Part shown: piece by piece, positions 34,293 through 44,946 of the stretch | How positions within the stretch are numbered: the stretch's first letter is position 1 | Layout of the letters: each line of letters starts with the position of its first letter | NCBI GenBank assembly: GCA_028023455.1 | Contig: JAQFVV010012402.1 | Span: forward strand, 15,500,935-15,564,934 | Source of the DNA: Epiperipatus broadwayi | Lineage: Eukaryota; Onychophora; Udeonychophora; Euonychophora; Peripatidae | Direction: 5' to 3' | Length of the DNA stretch: 64,000 nt | Made by a program: the position numbers and the translations under genes | The notes under the pieces: generated by a model | Databases searched by the model: none | Told to the model about the DNA's origin: nothing | What the model saw: only the letters and a program-made list of their open reading frames with translations

Positions 34293-34606
34293 AAAAAAAT
34301 TACAGCCGTATGTCAAAATACGATCTATTAGATAAAAAAAATCTAGCAACCCGGTAATGTTATAACGCTCTGTTTTTAACTAGAAACAGCGCCACCAAAG
34401 GCTAGAACCAAAAAAAGTTATATAAATTAACGTTAAAAAACTTTTTAAATAAAAAAAAGTTATAGCAATCAATAAATTAATAACCCCCCCAAAAAAACAG
34501 CGATTCGATTTAAAAATAACGCAGCCCCGAACATTGTATTGTATTATTTTTGACTGCCAACAAAACACCATCAAGTGGCCAAGCCCGATTACGTTATAAT
34601 TACCAT

Positions 34607-37600
34607 AATTAATTCTAATATAGCTTAGTAATATTAGGCAAAGAATAAGCAGTAAGATAAAACAATAGAAATATGTATCCACTTATACTTCATTCAGCAT
34701 AATTATACACATTTAACAAATTAATAATTCACAAGAAAGGGCATACATAACATTTTCAAAATATATAATTATTAAACAATGATATTCTGAGAACCTTGAC
34801 AAAACTTTATAAAAACAGTATATAAAATTATATTAAATAATATACATATAGAATAATGACATTATAGGCAAAAATCATATATTAAAAATAAAAGTAAAAT
34901 CTAAGTCTTTCTTCTTATGTTTCCAATCATTAAATGGAATACAGTTTATTAAGCAAATAAAGTTTTGTAAACAATGAAGATATCCAGCACACAAAAATAT
35001 AACAATTGAAATACAAAGAGCACTTCACAATTATTTTTAAGTAAAACATTTAGAATTAATAATGCAAGAAAAAATGTGTAGATATGGTGATTCATTTAAA
35101 TAATTTTTATGAATTAAGAATACTTATTTCACATTTAAAACAGGTATTGAATACTTCATGCTTGCTGGATTGCAAATATATAAATAACACAAACAATTAC
35201 TAATTAATGAGGCTTTATAATGTTTCTGTGTCATAAATTTATCGGAATTGACTGATAGCTCGAGTAGATTTTATAAGTAAAAATGCCAAGAAGTTTAATT
35301 TCTCATGTTTATTATTTTAGTGCCAGTATTATAATGTTTCTTTTTTGAAAGTCTATCTGAATGCACTGATATCTGGCATATGTTAAAGTCAAATACAAAA
35401 AGTTTATTCTTATGATATTTGTTTTTATGTAGACTATTTAATCATTGATATTAGAATTATCCCAAAACATGTATACGCATAAACTATAAAACCAAATGTT
35501 TATTTAAATTATCTTGTAATAAATGTTTTATTTATTTAAAGCTGTGTTCAGAATTCTTCTTTGACATGCAAGCGTGTTCTACATTTCCACACATTCACAC
35601 ACACCTACATATCCAATATGATACGATTGCACTACTCCATAATTTAATGATGAACGTGTCCAGATCTGATGACGTTGATTTTCTTGATCCAAACATCATA
35701 TGAAATGTTTGTTTATGTAATAATCTGAAAATTTTATCATTCAGTTATTATTTAGATGATGAATTGAAATCAAAATGCACCCTATTTCTTTCATTATTTA
35801 ATTACAATTTTTATTAGGATAATGCTTAATTTGTATCATTACTTTTATAATAGTAATTAGTAGTTGTTGGAAAGTATAGATTTAAAATTAAGTCATGCAA
35901 TAAATTAATTCCCTGAGATATTCACTTTTTATATTAAACATTAATTCAATTACTTAGTATAAATTACCGTACAATTAAAAGTTAAGTAATGTTATATTTT
36001 ATTTTGTATTTAGCTCTAACTTACCATACAGTGTAGTTAATCAGCATTACATCTTTATTCTATTAATTTAATTTTATCACAGTAGAGGTTGTTCAATGTA
36101 TGTGGATAATGGGAGGAAATGAGGTATAGAGTATAACTTGTCAATTTAAATGATAGAACTTTACCAATTCCAATTACTTATTTATTTTAAAACTTAATAG
36201 ATGTTTTGTTCTTATTAATCAATGCATTTTACACCTTATAGACCTCTGTAACCACCAACTGAGCTAACCTAAAGTAGGATAGCATTTTAAGAGTCTCATT
36301 AATAATTTAAAGCAAGATTAAATTAGTAGTTTATTCTATGATCAATAGAATTGGTGCCCCCGGGTATTTGTGTATAGGAAAGGTAAGAGAAGTGATGGGA
36401 GAGGATTACAATATATTTATATATTGTACCGGTCGAAAATGAAGTCCATTCAACAAGACTTAGAATCTGATAAAAAGTACCCCAAATCCAATCATGCCAG
36501 AGATACACAGGTCAGGAGCAATCATGAATTCTAACCTGTTTGCCCATTCCCCAAATCTATAACACTACGGACAATACCTATGGTGATACTACATAAATTA
36601 ATTATTTCCAGGCCCGGTGCTACATTGTTTTGCATGAGAATTCAACTGGTGATGATGATGAGAGATTGAGTGAACCCAAGACATAAGCTAAAAACATACA
36701 TAAATATATTAATGAGATTCGAACAACTGGATTAAGTTTAAAAATATAAATATTTATTTTGACAAAAATTCAAGATTTTATATATGTATAATCAATGTCA
36801 TGCAGTTTAAACTATTATTTTGGTTACAAATCTTTGACATCTTTATACAATTATTTGCTTTTAATAGATATCAATCTAGTGCGGCAGTTACATTACTGAA
36901 CATATATTTAAAATATGTTTTTATTCAATGTTACAAAAACAAATTTATCTGAGTGATTGGTAGATGTTCATACATTAAAACACATTTAAAAATATGACAG
37001 TAATAGAGTTTCGCTGTTTGGACGACTTTAATGGAATGCCCTTGGCATTGGATACATAACTTTATTTTCATTTATAGACTTTATTTACAACACTAAAATG
37101 AGGATAGATTGTGATCAAAATATACTTAAAAACATTTATTTATTAAACATTTTCGACATTTAACTAATCAGATATTGTGAAACTCTATCAATAGGGGTAA
37201 TGGCTTATTCAATAAAGGGGAGGGAAGCTTCATGAGAAGTCGGATCTAAAACTCCAATGAAAAATATTTAAAAAGAAAAAAAGTTTCATTATCATATATC
37301 ATTATGGTATTTATTTTGCTAAACAGACTAGAAAACGAACTATAAGAAATTGCAGTGCTAGCATTATGTCAGTGAGAGAGAGGGTGGCAGTTTCCACCAA
37401 GACAAGTTCATTCTCCAATTTTTAAGGTGGTATGCCAGCTTCATGCTAAAGTGGTACCAAAAGAGGAAAGGTAGGTAGGAAGTTGCTATGGATCTGGTTT
37501 ACGGTAAGTACATTGCAGAGCTATGACTGACTTGTTTCAGAAGTAGACCTAGACTTCTGTTATGAATGAGAACAATAATAAAAATGGAAGACTTCGACTC

Positions 37601-39177
37601 CCTGGAATGAGTTACAGGTGAATCAAAGCAGTATATAAATATATACTTGGAGGAGAAGAATGACAAATGAAGATGATCATGACTCCGTAGAATGAGGTAC
37701 AGGCGAATAAGATCAAAGCCCTATGTGGCTTATTAATAATTTGACATATGCCAGTAACTATATCATAAGAATATAAAGTCGTTGAATTTAAATACTAAAA
37801 TAAAGCCTTAAATGGTTTAACAAATATGTAATAATATGCTAAAATAATGACCCATGTAAGATAAAGTCATTTACCATAAGTTAAACTATAATTAATGAAG
37901 CGTGCATTTCTCCCCCTTCTTGAATCAATACTATTTTGTTTAACATATAAAAAAAACTAAAATTCATGCACTTAAAAGTGCAAATAACAAAATAGATTTA
38001 AGTCGCCAGCCTTTTGGCGATGATGATCAATAAAGAAATTAATACAATTAATGGACACGAATATCCATCTCAGATTGCAAAGTATTTATACAGTTTGTAT
38101 AAATTTATGATCAAATATTTTTTTTAAAAGCATATATTTATTTAAAATACAAACTCAATCTTACACGCTATTTAGAAATAACTAACAAGCCTTTTTATTC
38201 CACAGTGGGATATAAAAGAAGTTCGTAAGACTGGATTTGATTAGCATTTACAAATAAAATTAAATGAAAAATATAAAAATATCATTAAAATTAAATCATA
38301 ACCCACTAAATTATAAGGATAAGAAGAAGCATGAGTTGGATAAACAGTTTTATAATAAGATTAGATTAGGTTATAGAGAATCGATACTAAGGAAATAATT
38401 AGTTTAACATGCTCACTGATTAGTGAGTTAAAAAGAGGTTTAACATAAAGAAAACATTAATTTTATAGAGTTACAAGTTAGAATTAGGTAATATGATTAT
38501 GTCTTTGGGCTGGTTACCTCATGATTCTATGGAATATTGAAAAATCTTCTGTGGCAGGTCGCATTCTTTGATGGCACAGGAACTCTTGAGCAGTAGGAGC
38601 TACATCTCTGCATGGCAAAGTGTGGAGCTGAGGACAGAGGGGAAGGCAGCTGAGGCCCCTCAAAAATTTAACAGACATGGAATTGACTAGCGACTATTGA
38701 CCCAACTTTGACACAATAGATTTTTAGCCTTATTTATACAAACTCTGAGTTATTCAAAGAATGTTTTTAATTAAACTTCTTAACTTTTAATTAATCCTTA
38801 ATTTACCGAAATATTTTCTTTATTGTTAGTGGAGATGCAATTGTTAGATAACTGTCCAAAAATAAATTCAAATATATTTCCAGATTAGAAATAGATTTGA
38901 TAAAAATGTTAATAGCTAACTAAAAATCAATTAGCTTTATTTTAAATTTTACTTTCATTAACTTTAATTTAAAAATTTCTTTTAAAATTATGAAACAAAC
39001 TAAAGTTCCCACCCCTTGGACAGTTTACGACTGCATCTTCCATCTTGAATATTTGTATTTATATGAAGAAAAATATCTATAAAATAAATAAAATATAGTT
39101 AAGAAAAAAATACAAAATTATTTACAAGATTTGTTTGTGCTTTTATATATATATAAAACCTCCATTTATATACGTAT
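34607..39177. other. AT-rich DNA, no gene recognised
   Basis: Positions 37590-37725 hold two ~85-bp-spaced blocks built on GACTCC.TGGAATGAG and TACAGG.GAAT. A TA/TTG run with a TGTACCGG edge occurs near 36410-36430. A patch at 38490-38700 is less AT-rich and may be an unclassified repeat. No exon could be supported. Confidence 0.4.
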
Positions 39178-42100
39178 ATATCTGAGTAAATGATATTTTT
39201 CCAATACATATATACAATTATGACAGACAAAAATAAAGCATGGCCCTTATTCCCAGGAGGCTGTAAAGTCACCAACCAAGGCAGCGGTTGGTGGCCGAAG
39301 TCGGAGGGTGCTAAGAATCCCCTGATTGCAGACCCAGGCTGCCATTTGATGACGACTTTTTATTTAGGTACTTACAACTGCAGATCACTTTCAAGTGAAG
39401 GAAGATTGCAAGAATTAGAAGAAGAACTGTCTTATATTAAATGGGACATTATTGGACTTTGTGAAGTTAGAAGAAAAGGAGAAGAAACAATTGATTTAAA
39501 AAGTGGACATATACTCTATTATAAAGGCACACATATTGGAAATACAAGTGGAGTAGGATTCATTATAAATAAAAAGTGGAAGAACAATATTGTGGAGATT
39601 GATGGTGTATCGGACAGAGTGGCAAGATTAGTTATACAACTTAATAGCAGATACCAAATGCAGATAATTCAGGTTTATGCCCCAACAAGTTCTCATAGTG
39701 ATGAAGTAGTAGAAGATTTTTATATGGATGTACAAAAGGCTTTTGATCAGAGTAAACAACATTTTAAAATTGTTATGGGAGACTTTAATGCTAGAATTGG
39801 TAGACAAATGAAAGATGAAATTGCTGTAGGTAATTTTGGTTATGGTAATAGAAATGAGAGAGGACATAGACTTGTGGAGTTTGCAGAAAAAGAAAAACTT
39901 TATATTATGAATTCATTTTTTGAGAAAAATGTTAAAAGGAAATGGACATGGAAGCATCCAAATGAAGGTACAGCAGAATTGGATTATATTTTGACTAACA
40001 GAAAATACATATTTCAAGATTGTAATGTTCTTAATAAATTTAACACAGGAAGTGATCATCGATTAGTAAGGTGTAAGTTACGTGTTAATGTAAAACTAGA
40101 AAGACAAAAATTATTAAGAAAAACAATATTTACAGTTGATATTCCTAATCTTCAGAAACATTCTAATGAATTTAAATTAGAACTTACAAATAGGTTTCAA
40201 GTGTTAGGAGATTTTGAACATGATACAGATTTGAATGAAATTAATATGAAAATAACTGATACACTTTTAAAAACTGCAACAAACATAGCTGGTAGAAAAA
40301 AGCAGCAATTGACTAATAAAATTTCTACTGAGACTAGAGAATTTATGAAAAAAAGAAGGAATATGAAGATATACAAAAATGATGTATTAAAAAGAATTGA
40401 ATATCTCGAATTTTGTAAAATGGTACGGAAAAGAGTTGAAAATGATATAAGAAAGTATAACTGTGAAATAGCAAGGAAATCTGTAGAAGAAAATAAAAGT
40501 CTCAAAAATGTTAAACAACATTTTGGTATTGGTAGGAAATTTATATCTGCAATAAGAAAAAAAGATGGAATTATTACTAAAAAGAGAGATGACATCATGA
40601 AATTGGTAGAAGATTTTTATCAAGAATTATATAGTAATAAAGAACAAGTACCTCCTATATCTATTACATCTTCCAAATTGCCCAGAATTTTAAATGAAGA
40701 AGTGAGACATGCAATTAAATGTATGAAGAAAGGAAAGGCTCCAGGAAATGATGGAATTATAATTGATATATTAAAAGAAGCAAGTGAAGAAATAGAAACA
40801 ATTTTAGCAAAGTTGTATACCAAATGTCTAAATGATAAAGATGTACCGGAAGATTGGAAGAATGCAGTAATAATATTAATATTTAAAAAAGGTGATAAAG
40901 AAGATATTAGAAATTACAGACCTATCAGCCTTTTATCAGTTTTATATAAAAATTTTACCAAGATAATTACAACTCGTCTACAGAGAACTTTGGATTTCCA
41001 CCAACCAAGAGAACAAGCTGGATTTAAAAGTGGTTTTAGTACAATAGATCATATCCAGGTATTGAGAGAAGTCATAGAAAGGACAAACGAATATGAGTTG
41101 TCATTATGTTTTGGATTTGTAGATTATAAAAAGGCATTCGATTCTATACACATTTCTTCAGTGATTAAAGCATTGGATCATCAAGGTATAGATCCAGGAT
41201 ATTGTCATATTTTAAAGAATATTTATAAAAATGCAACAGCAACAATTAGATTACATAATGATACTGGAAAAACCAACATTGAGAAAGGTGTAAGACAAGG
41301 TGACTCCATACCTCCAAAACTCTTTATAGCAGTGCTGCAAGAAGTATTTTGTGGATTAAAATGGGAAACTAAAGGAGTGAAAGTAAATGGAGAGTATTTA
41401 AGTCATTTAGATTTCGCAGATGATGTAGTTGTTTTTGCAAATAATGCTTCAGAGCTGCAGGAAATGTTGCAGGAGTTAGCAGATGAAAGTAGAAAAGTAG
41501 GACTAAAAATAAATGTTAAAAAGACTAAAGTAATGTTTAATCGATTTGCTCAAAATATGAAAATAAAGATTGATTATGAAGAATTAGAAGAAGTTAACAG
41601 TTGCAAATACCTTGGTCAGATTATTAATACAGATGGAAACATAATGGAGGAAATTAATCATAGAATTAAACTTGGTTGGAGTGCTTTTGGTAGAAATAAC
41701 TTGATACTAAAAGGAAATATGCCTATGTGTTTGAAAAGGATGGTTTTTAACAAATGTGTTTTACCAGTTCTTACTTATGGATCTGAGACTTGGACACTTA
41801 ATAGAAGAGCAATACAGAGACTTCAGACCACTCAAAGGAGTATGGAGAGATGTATGTTGGGAGTAACAAGAAGAGATCGAAAACGCAATGTATGGGTAAG
41901 ACAACAAACAGGTGTTACTGATCTTATTGAAAAAATTAAAAGATTGAAATGGAGTTGGGCTGGACATATTGCTAGAAGAGATGATAATAGATGGACAATT
42001 GAAATTTTAAACTGGATTCTAAGAGATTGTAAAAGACCCAGAAAGAGACCACATGTGAGATGGATGGATGAAATAAAAAAATGTGCAGGGGTGTTGTGGA

Positions 42101-42204
42101 GAAGAGAAGCTAAAGATCGGAGAAGATGGATTAAACTTGGAGAGACCTTCATCCTGCAGTGGATTGATAATGGTTGTTGATGATGATGATGATGATATCT
42201 GAGT
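39178..42204 (+). mobile_element. RTE-clade LINE, apparently complete, with 10-bp TSD
   Basis: The element proper is 39188-42194 (about 3.0 kb). A 10-bp duplication, ATATCTGAGT, flanks it at 39178-39187 and 42195-42204. It has almost no 5' UTR, a single ORF and a 3' end that is only (TGA)n directly after the stop codon. A minimal 3' end with a short tandem repeat and a single endonuclease-RT ORF is typical of the RTE clade. There is no frameshift or internal stop, so this copy may be recent or even active. The orientation is the same as the Tx1/L1-like LINE and opposite to the old RTE copy at 48-50.7 kb. Confidence 0.93.
39220..42180 (+). CDS. RTE LINE polyprotein: APE endonuclease and reverse transcriptase
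   Basis: The open frame runs from 39190, but I choose the second Met (39220). The old minus-strand copy begins at the equivalent ATG, and the first ten codons (IFFQYIYTI) look like flank. Numbering from 39190: endonuclease with TYNCRSL 61-67, CEVR 91-94 (Glu metal ligand), YAPT 163-166, GDFNARIG 197-204 and SDHRLV 288-293; RT with KGKAPGNDG 514-522, NYRPISLL 575-582, DYKKAFDS 645-652, GVRQGDSIPPKLF 700-712 and the FADD catalytic box 742-745. The C-terminal region has WAGHIARRDDNRW and ends WIDNGC, as in many RTE proteins. It nicks DNA and copies its own RNA at the nick. All visible catalytic residues are present. It resembles proteins often mis-named craniofacial development protein 2-like. 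Confidence 0.96.
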   Translation: MTDKNKAWPLFPGGCKVTNQGSGWWPKSEGAKNPLIADPGCHLMTTFYLGTYNCRSLSSEGRLQELEEELSYIKWDIIGLCEVRRKGEETIDLKSGHILYYKGTHIGNTSGVGFIINKKWKNNIVEIDGVSDRVARLVIQLNSRYQMQIIQVYAPTSSHSDEVVEDFYMDVQKAFDQSKQHFKIVMGDFNARIGRQMKDEIAVGNFGYGNRNERGHRLVEFAEKEKLYIMNSFFEKNVKRKWTWKHPNEGTAELDYILTNRKYIFQDCNVLNKFNTGSDHRLVRCKLRVNVKLERQKLLRKTIFTVDIPNLQKHSNEFKLELTNRFQVLGDFEHDTDLNEINMKITDTLLKTATNIAGRKKQQLTNKISTETREFMKKRRNMKIYKNDVLKRIEYLEFCKMVRKRVENDIRKYNCEIARKSVEENKSLKNVKQHFGIGRKFISAIRKKDGIITKKRDDIMKLVEDFYQELYSNKEQVPPISITSSKLPRILNEEVRHAIKCMKKGKAPGNDGIIIDILKEASEEIETILAKLYTKCLNDKDVPEDWKNAVIILIFKKGDKEDIRNYRPISLLSVLYKNFTKIITTRLQRTLDFHQPREQAGFKSGFSTIDHIQVLREVIERTNEYELSLCFGFVDYKKAFDSIHISSVIKALDHQGIDPGYCHILKNIYKNATATIRLHNDTGKTNIEKGVRQGDSIPPKLFIAVLQEVFCGLKWETKGVKVNGEYLSHLDFADDVVVFANNASELQEMLQELADESRKVGLKINVKKTKVMFNRFAQNMKIKIDYEELEEVNSCKYLGQIINTDGNIMEEINHRIKLGWSAFGRNNLILKGNMPMCLKRMVFNKCVLPVLTYGSETWTLNRRAIQRLQTTQRSMERCMLGVTRRDRKRNVWVRQQTGVTDLIEKIKRLKWSWAGHIARRDDNRWTIEILNWILRDCKRPRKRPHVRWMDEIKKCAGVLWRREAKDRRRWIKLGETFILQWIDNGC

Positions 42205-44160
42205 CACATCTAGAAACATTAATATCAGAATAATTAAGAAATTTTTATTTTAAATTTATATTTGTAACTTTTATAGACGCTTCTCAGAAATATACATATA
42301 GTTTATATACATATGACAAAAAAAAGAGCAGGATGAAACGTGGGTTGTGGTAGAATAGTGAAACTCGATCTTGAACTAAGATTGACTGTTTCAATATATA
42401 TGTTCTTAAATTCGTGTCTAGAAAAATTAAAATTAGGACTTTAATATGTGAGCATGATATTTAAAGCTCTATATATCTTAATCTTTTCTAATTTTTCATT
42501 AACTTTGTATTTTGTTTAATGTTTTTTTTTATTTATCTGAACTTCCATATTATAATTTGGATCTTACTTTATGTTAAGGCTAGCCATTACAGGGGTCATC
42601 TCCATTATAAATTGTAAACATTTTATAAGAATTTTAAATAATAATAAAAAATAGTTATCTACAACTCTAAGCAGAAAGATTTTTCTTCTGAAACATTTAT
42701 ATTAATTTATAAGATTCATATATTTGTACTTTATTTTCTATACATAAATTACAAATTATTCTATTATTACTATACATATCATTTACCTGTGTACCATGTA
42801 GAATATCTTTCATAATATTATAGGCACGAATAGTTGTCTCCATTTGAAATAAGTTATCAACGTATTCCAAAGCTGGTTTGGAAATATAGCTGTTTGTTTT
42901 ATTTTCTGATTTAATATTATTTTGCCTAAAAAATAAACAAAAACATGGTTGGAAAATTGATTTCCTTTGTGTGTTTAAGTATTATGTAATAAGTATATAT
43001 AAATAAAATAAAACAGACTTTAAATAATTCATTACAGGGCAAAAACCTCTCCAACAGTTTCCCATAAGAGAATAATAAAGATGAAAGAATAATTCACCAC
43101 ACCATCAATTGGCAAATAATGAGGGTTTTGATGATTTCCCATCCCAGTTTAACTTTCTAGTTTAAACAAAGATATGAACTTCAGACCAATGTTGGATGAT
43201 AGCTAGGTTGGCTAAGGGCTATCTATAGTATTTGGAATAATAATAATAATAGTGTACTCCAGAAGTAAAAATAAAAAGGCAGATTTTAAAAATACAAGTA
43301 AAAAACGTTATGGGGGTTTTGATTAAAATACGGAAATAAGATAGATTGTTTTATATGATAACATTCATTAATTAAAATCTAAATCAAACATTCACTAATT
43401 AAAGTCTAAAATAAGGATTTACTAATTGAAGTAAAGTAACGATTTCTAATTAAAAACGAAAGTACAATTAATTAATTAAAAGGACTGATAAGGATCAAGC
43501 AAAAGCAGAATAAAGGGGAAAAAGAAAGCGAAGCCGGGTAATTTTAAAACACAGAATATTTCCAGCTTGCTGTGTGACCGAAGTGGGAATCTATATATAG
43601 AGAAAGGGCTATATGAACAACGGAGGTATAACACAGAACTAGCGGAGTCTGAAGGTTCCAAGATCCATATAAGTAATTACAGATCTTCTCGATCTTATTA
43701 TTATTTTTGTACGCCTAAAATGGCTAATTTTAGAATACGGAATAATTAAAATATTAATAGACTTTAAGAAAAGGTTTTGGCAAACCGGCCATCTTAGAAT
43801 AGAACTGTTAGTGGGGAAATCGGACACGTGATTATGTATATAATGTCTTATATGTGTTATGAACTCAAAATTGTTATAAATTAAAATATAAATAAATTGC
43901 TGTATTCTATTTGTAGTAAAAATCTTTTATTTTATTTAATTTGTTACATGTGAATACAAAGCAATATCTTTAAAAAAAGATAAAACATTAGAATTTAGTA
44001 AAATATTCAAGTTATTTTCACTGGATTCAGATGCAGAAAGATATTACTATCACTGCATCAAGAAGCTCTTTTATATATGTGTGTGTGTGTTGATACAAAG
44101 ATTTTCACAGATTGCATATATAAAAGACATTTTTGCAGGTTCATCCATGTTAAATATATA
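42205..44160. other. Unassigned DNA with a promoter-like patch
   Basis: Most is anonymous AT-rich DNA. Positions 43362-43480 hold loose ~35-bp repeats of TAATTAAA.TCTAAA. Positions 43490-43850 are less AT-rich and keep CpGs (AAGCGAAGCCGGG, CAAACCGGCC). A GCCATCTT motif at 43788-43795 is the reverse complement of the YY1-type core AAGATGGC, and CACGTG is at 43826. This may be an exon or promoter of an unidentified gene. Short ORFs there (43567-43749 plus; 43476-43661 and 43639-43827 minus) have no known signature. Confidence 0.35.
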
Positions 44161-44946
44161 TATAATAGGGAAATTGAACACAGACTTTCAAACTCCCTTT
44201 AGCTATCCATTCTATCTCATATCACTAATACATATGATGAAACATATATAAAAAAAATTGTGCTGAACCAACACTCATTAGTTAGTTGAGATCATCATCT
44301 CCCCCCACACATATATAACCATTGCTCAGTTTATATTAAGATAGAAAATTTTCAATCTTTAATGGATGGGATTCAATCTACTCCACCCTCCAATTCTTCA
44401 GCCATCCATACCATTGAAAATCTGATGATGGAACACACAAATCCAATGCTGATGCCAATAATATTATCATGTTCATGTTGACTTTAAGTCACCCTGACCC
44501 TTCATGTATAGGACCTTGTCGATGCAAGCTGAATCTGTAATATTTGAAATACAGGCATACTTCATATACCTGGAGTTTAATTGTAATTATAGGGATTTGG
44601 GAAATCCATCATCCGATTTTTAATGGTATAGATGGCTGAAGAGTTGGAAAGTGGAATATATTGAAGCCTGTTCATTACTGTTTGAAAATTTGCTATTTTA
44701 ATATAAATTGAGCAATGATTATATATGTGTGTGGGAGATGATGATATGGACCAACTGATGAATGCTGGTTCCACACAAAATATGTATATTGATGATTATT
44801 TATCTTTTTCACATGTGTTTGGTCATGTGTATCAGTGATATGGGATGGAGTGGATAGCTGAAGGAAGCTTGAAAGTCTGTGTTCAAATCTTCTATAATTA
44901 CAATTAAACTCCAGGTATATAAGTATGATTGCATTTCAAATATTAT
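44161..44946. repeat. Large foldback element of family A, ~270-300-bp arms
   Basis: The left arm (44161-44432) and right arm (44604-44900) are reverse complements, with landmarks such as GAACACAGACTTTCAA paired with TTGAAAGTCTGTGTTC, and CCATCCATACCATTGAAAAT paired with ATTTTTAATGGTATAGATGG. A further ~58-bp block present just before the right arm (44537-44597) recurs inverted after it (44893-44946). The structure is therefore two head-to-head partial copies of one unit rather than a simple hairpin. No gene lies inside: short ORFs at 44577-44774 are arm sequence. A one-armed relative is at 1-360. Confidence 0.9.

Larger units (their letters stand above)
31428..34606. mobile_element. 3.2-kb TIR DNA element, possibly Merlin-like, degenerate
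   Basis: The ends are inverted copies over 43 bp (31428-31470 and 34564-34606) with 39 of 43 positions equal. Both start ATGGTA and share GGGCTTG and CCACTTGATGGTGTT. A sub-terminal pair (GTGCAGCCTTTGGTGGCACTG near 32492-32512 and its reverse complement near 34387-34404) is also inverted. Inside are a CpG-retaining stretch (31800-31940), a telomere-like tract, an N-terminal transposase-like ORF and A-rich tandem repeats. I saw no clear target duplication, so the exact limits are uncertain. Assignment to Merlin rests on the short ORF at 33036 only. It could instead be a foldback or composite element. Confidence 0.6.

Noticed and set aside
33662-34682. Short ORFs on both strands at the right side of the TIR element
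   Set aside because: They fall in A-rich tandem repeats or span the TIR and have no motif.
39628-42219. Minus-strand ORFs inside the RTE coding region
   Set aside because: They are antisense shadows of the long RTE frame, rich in Phe/Ser/Leu as expected from its complementary codons.
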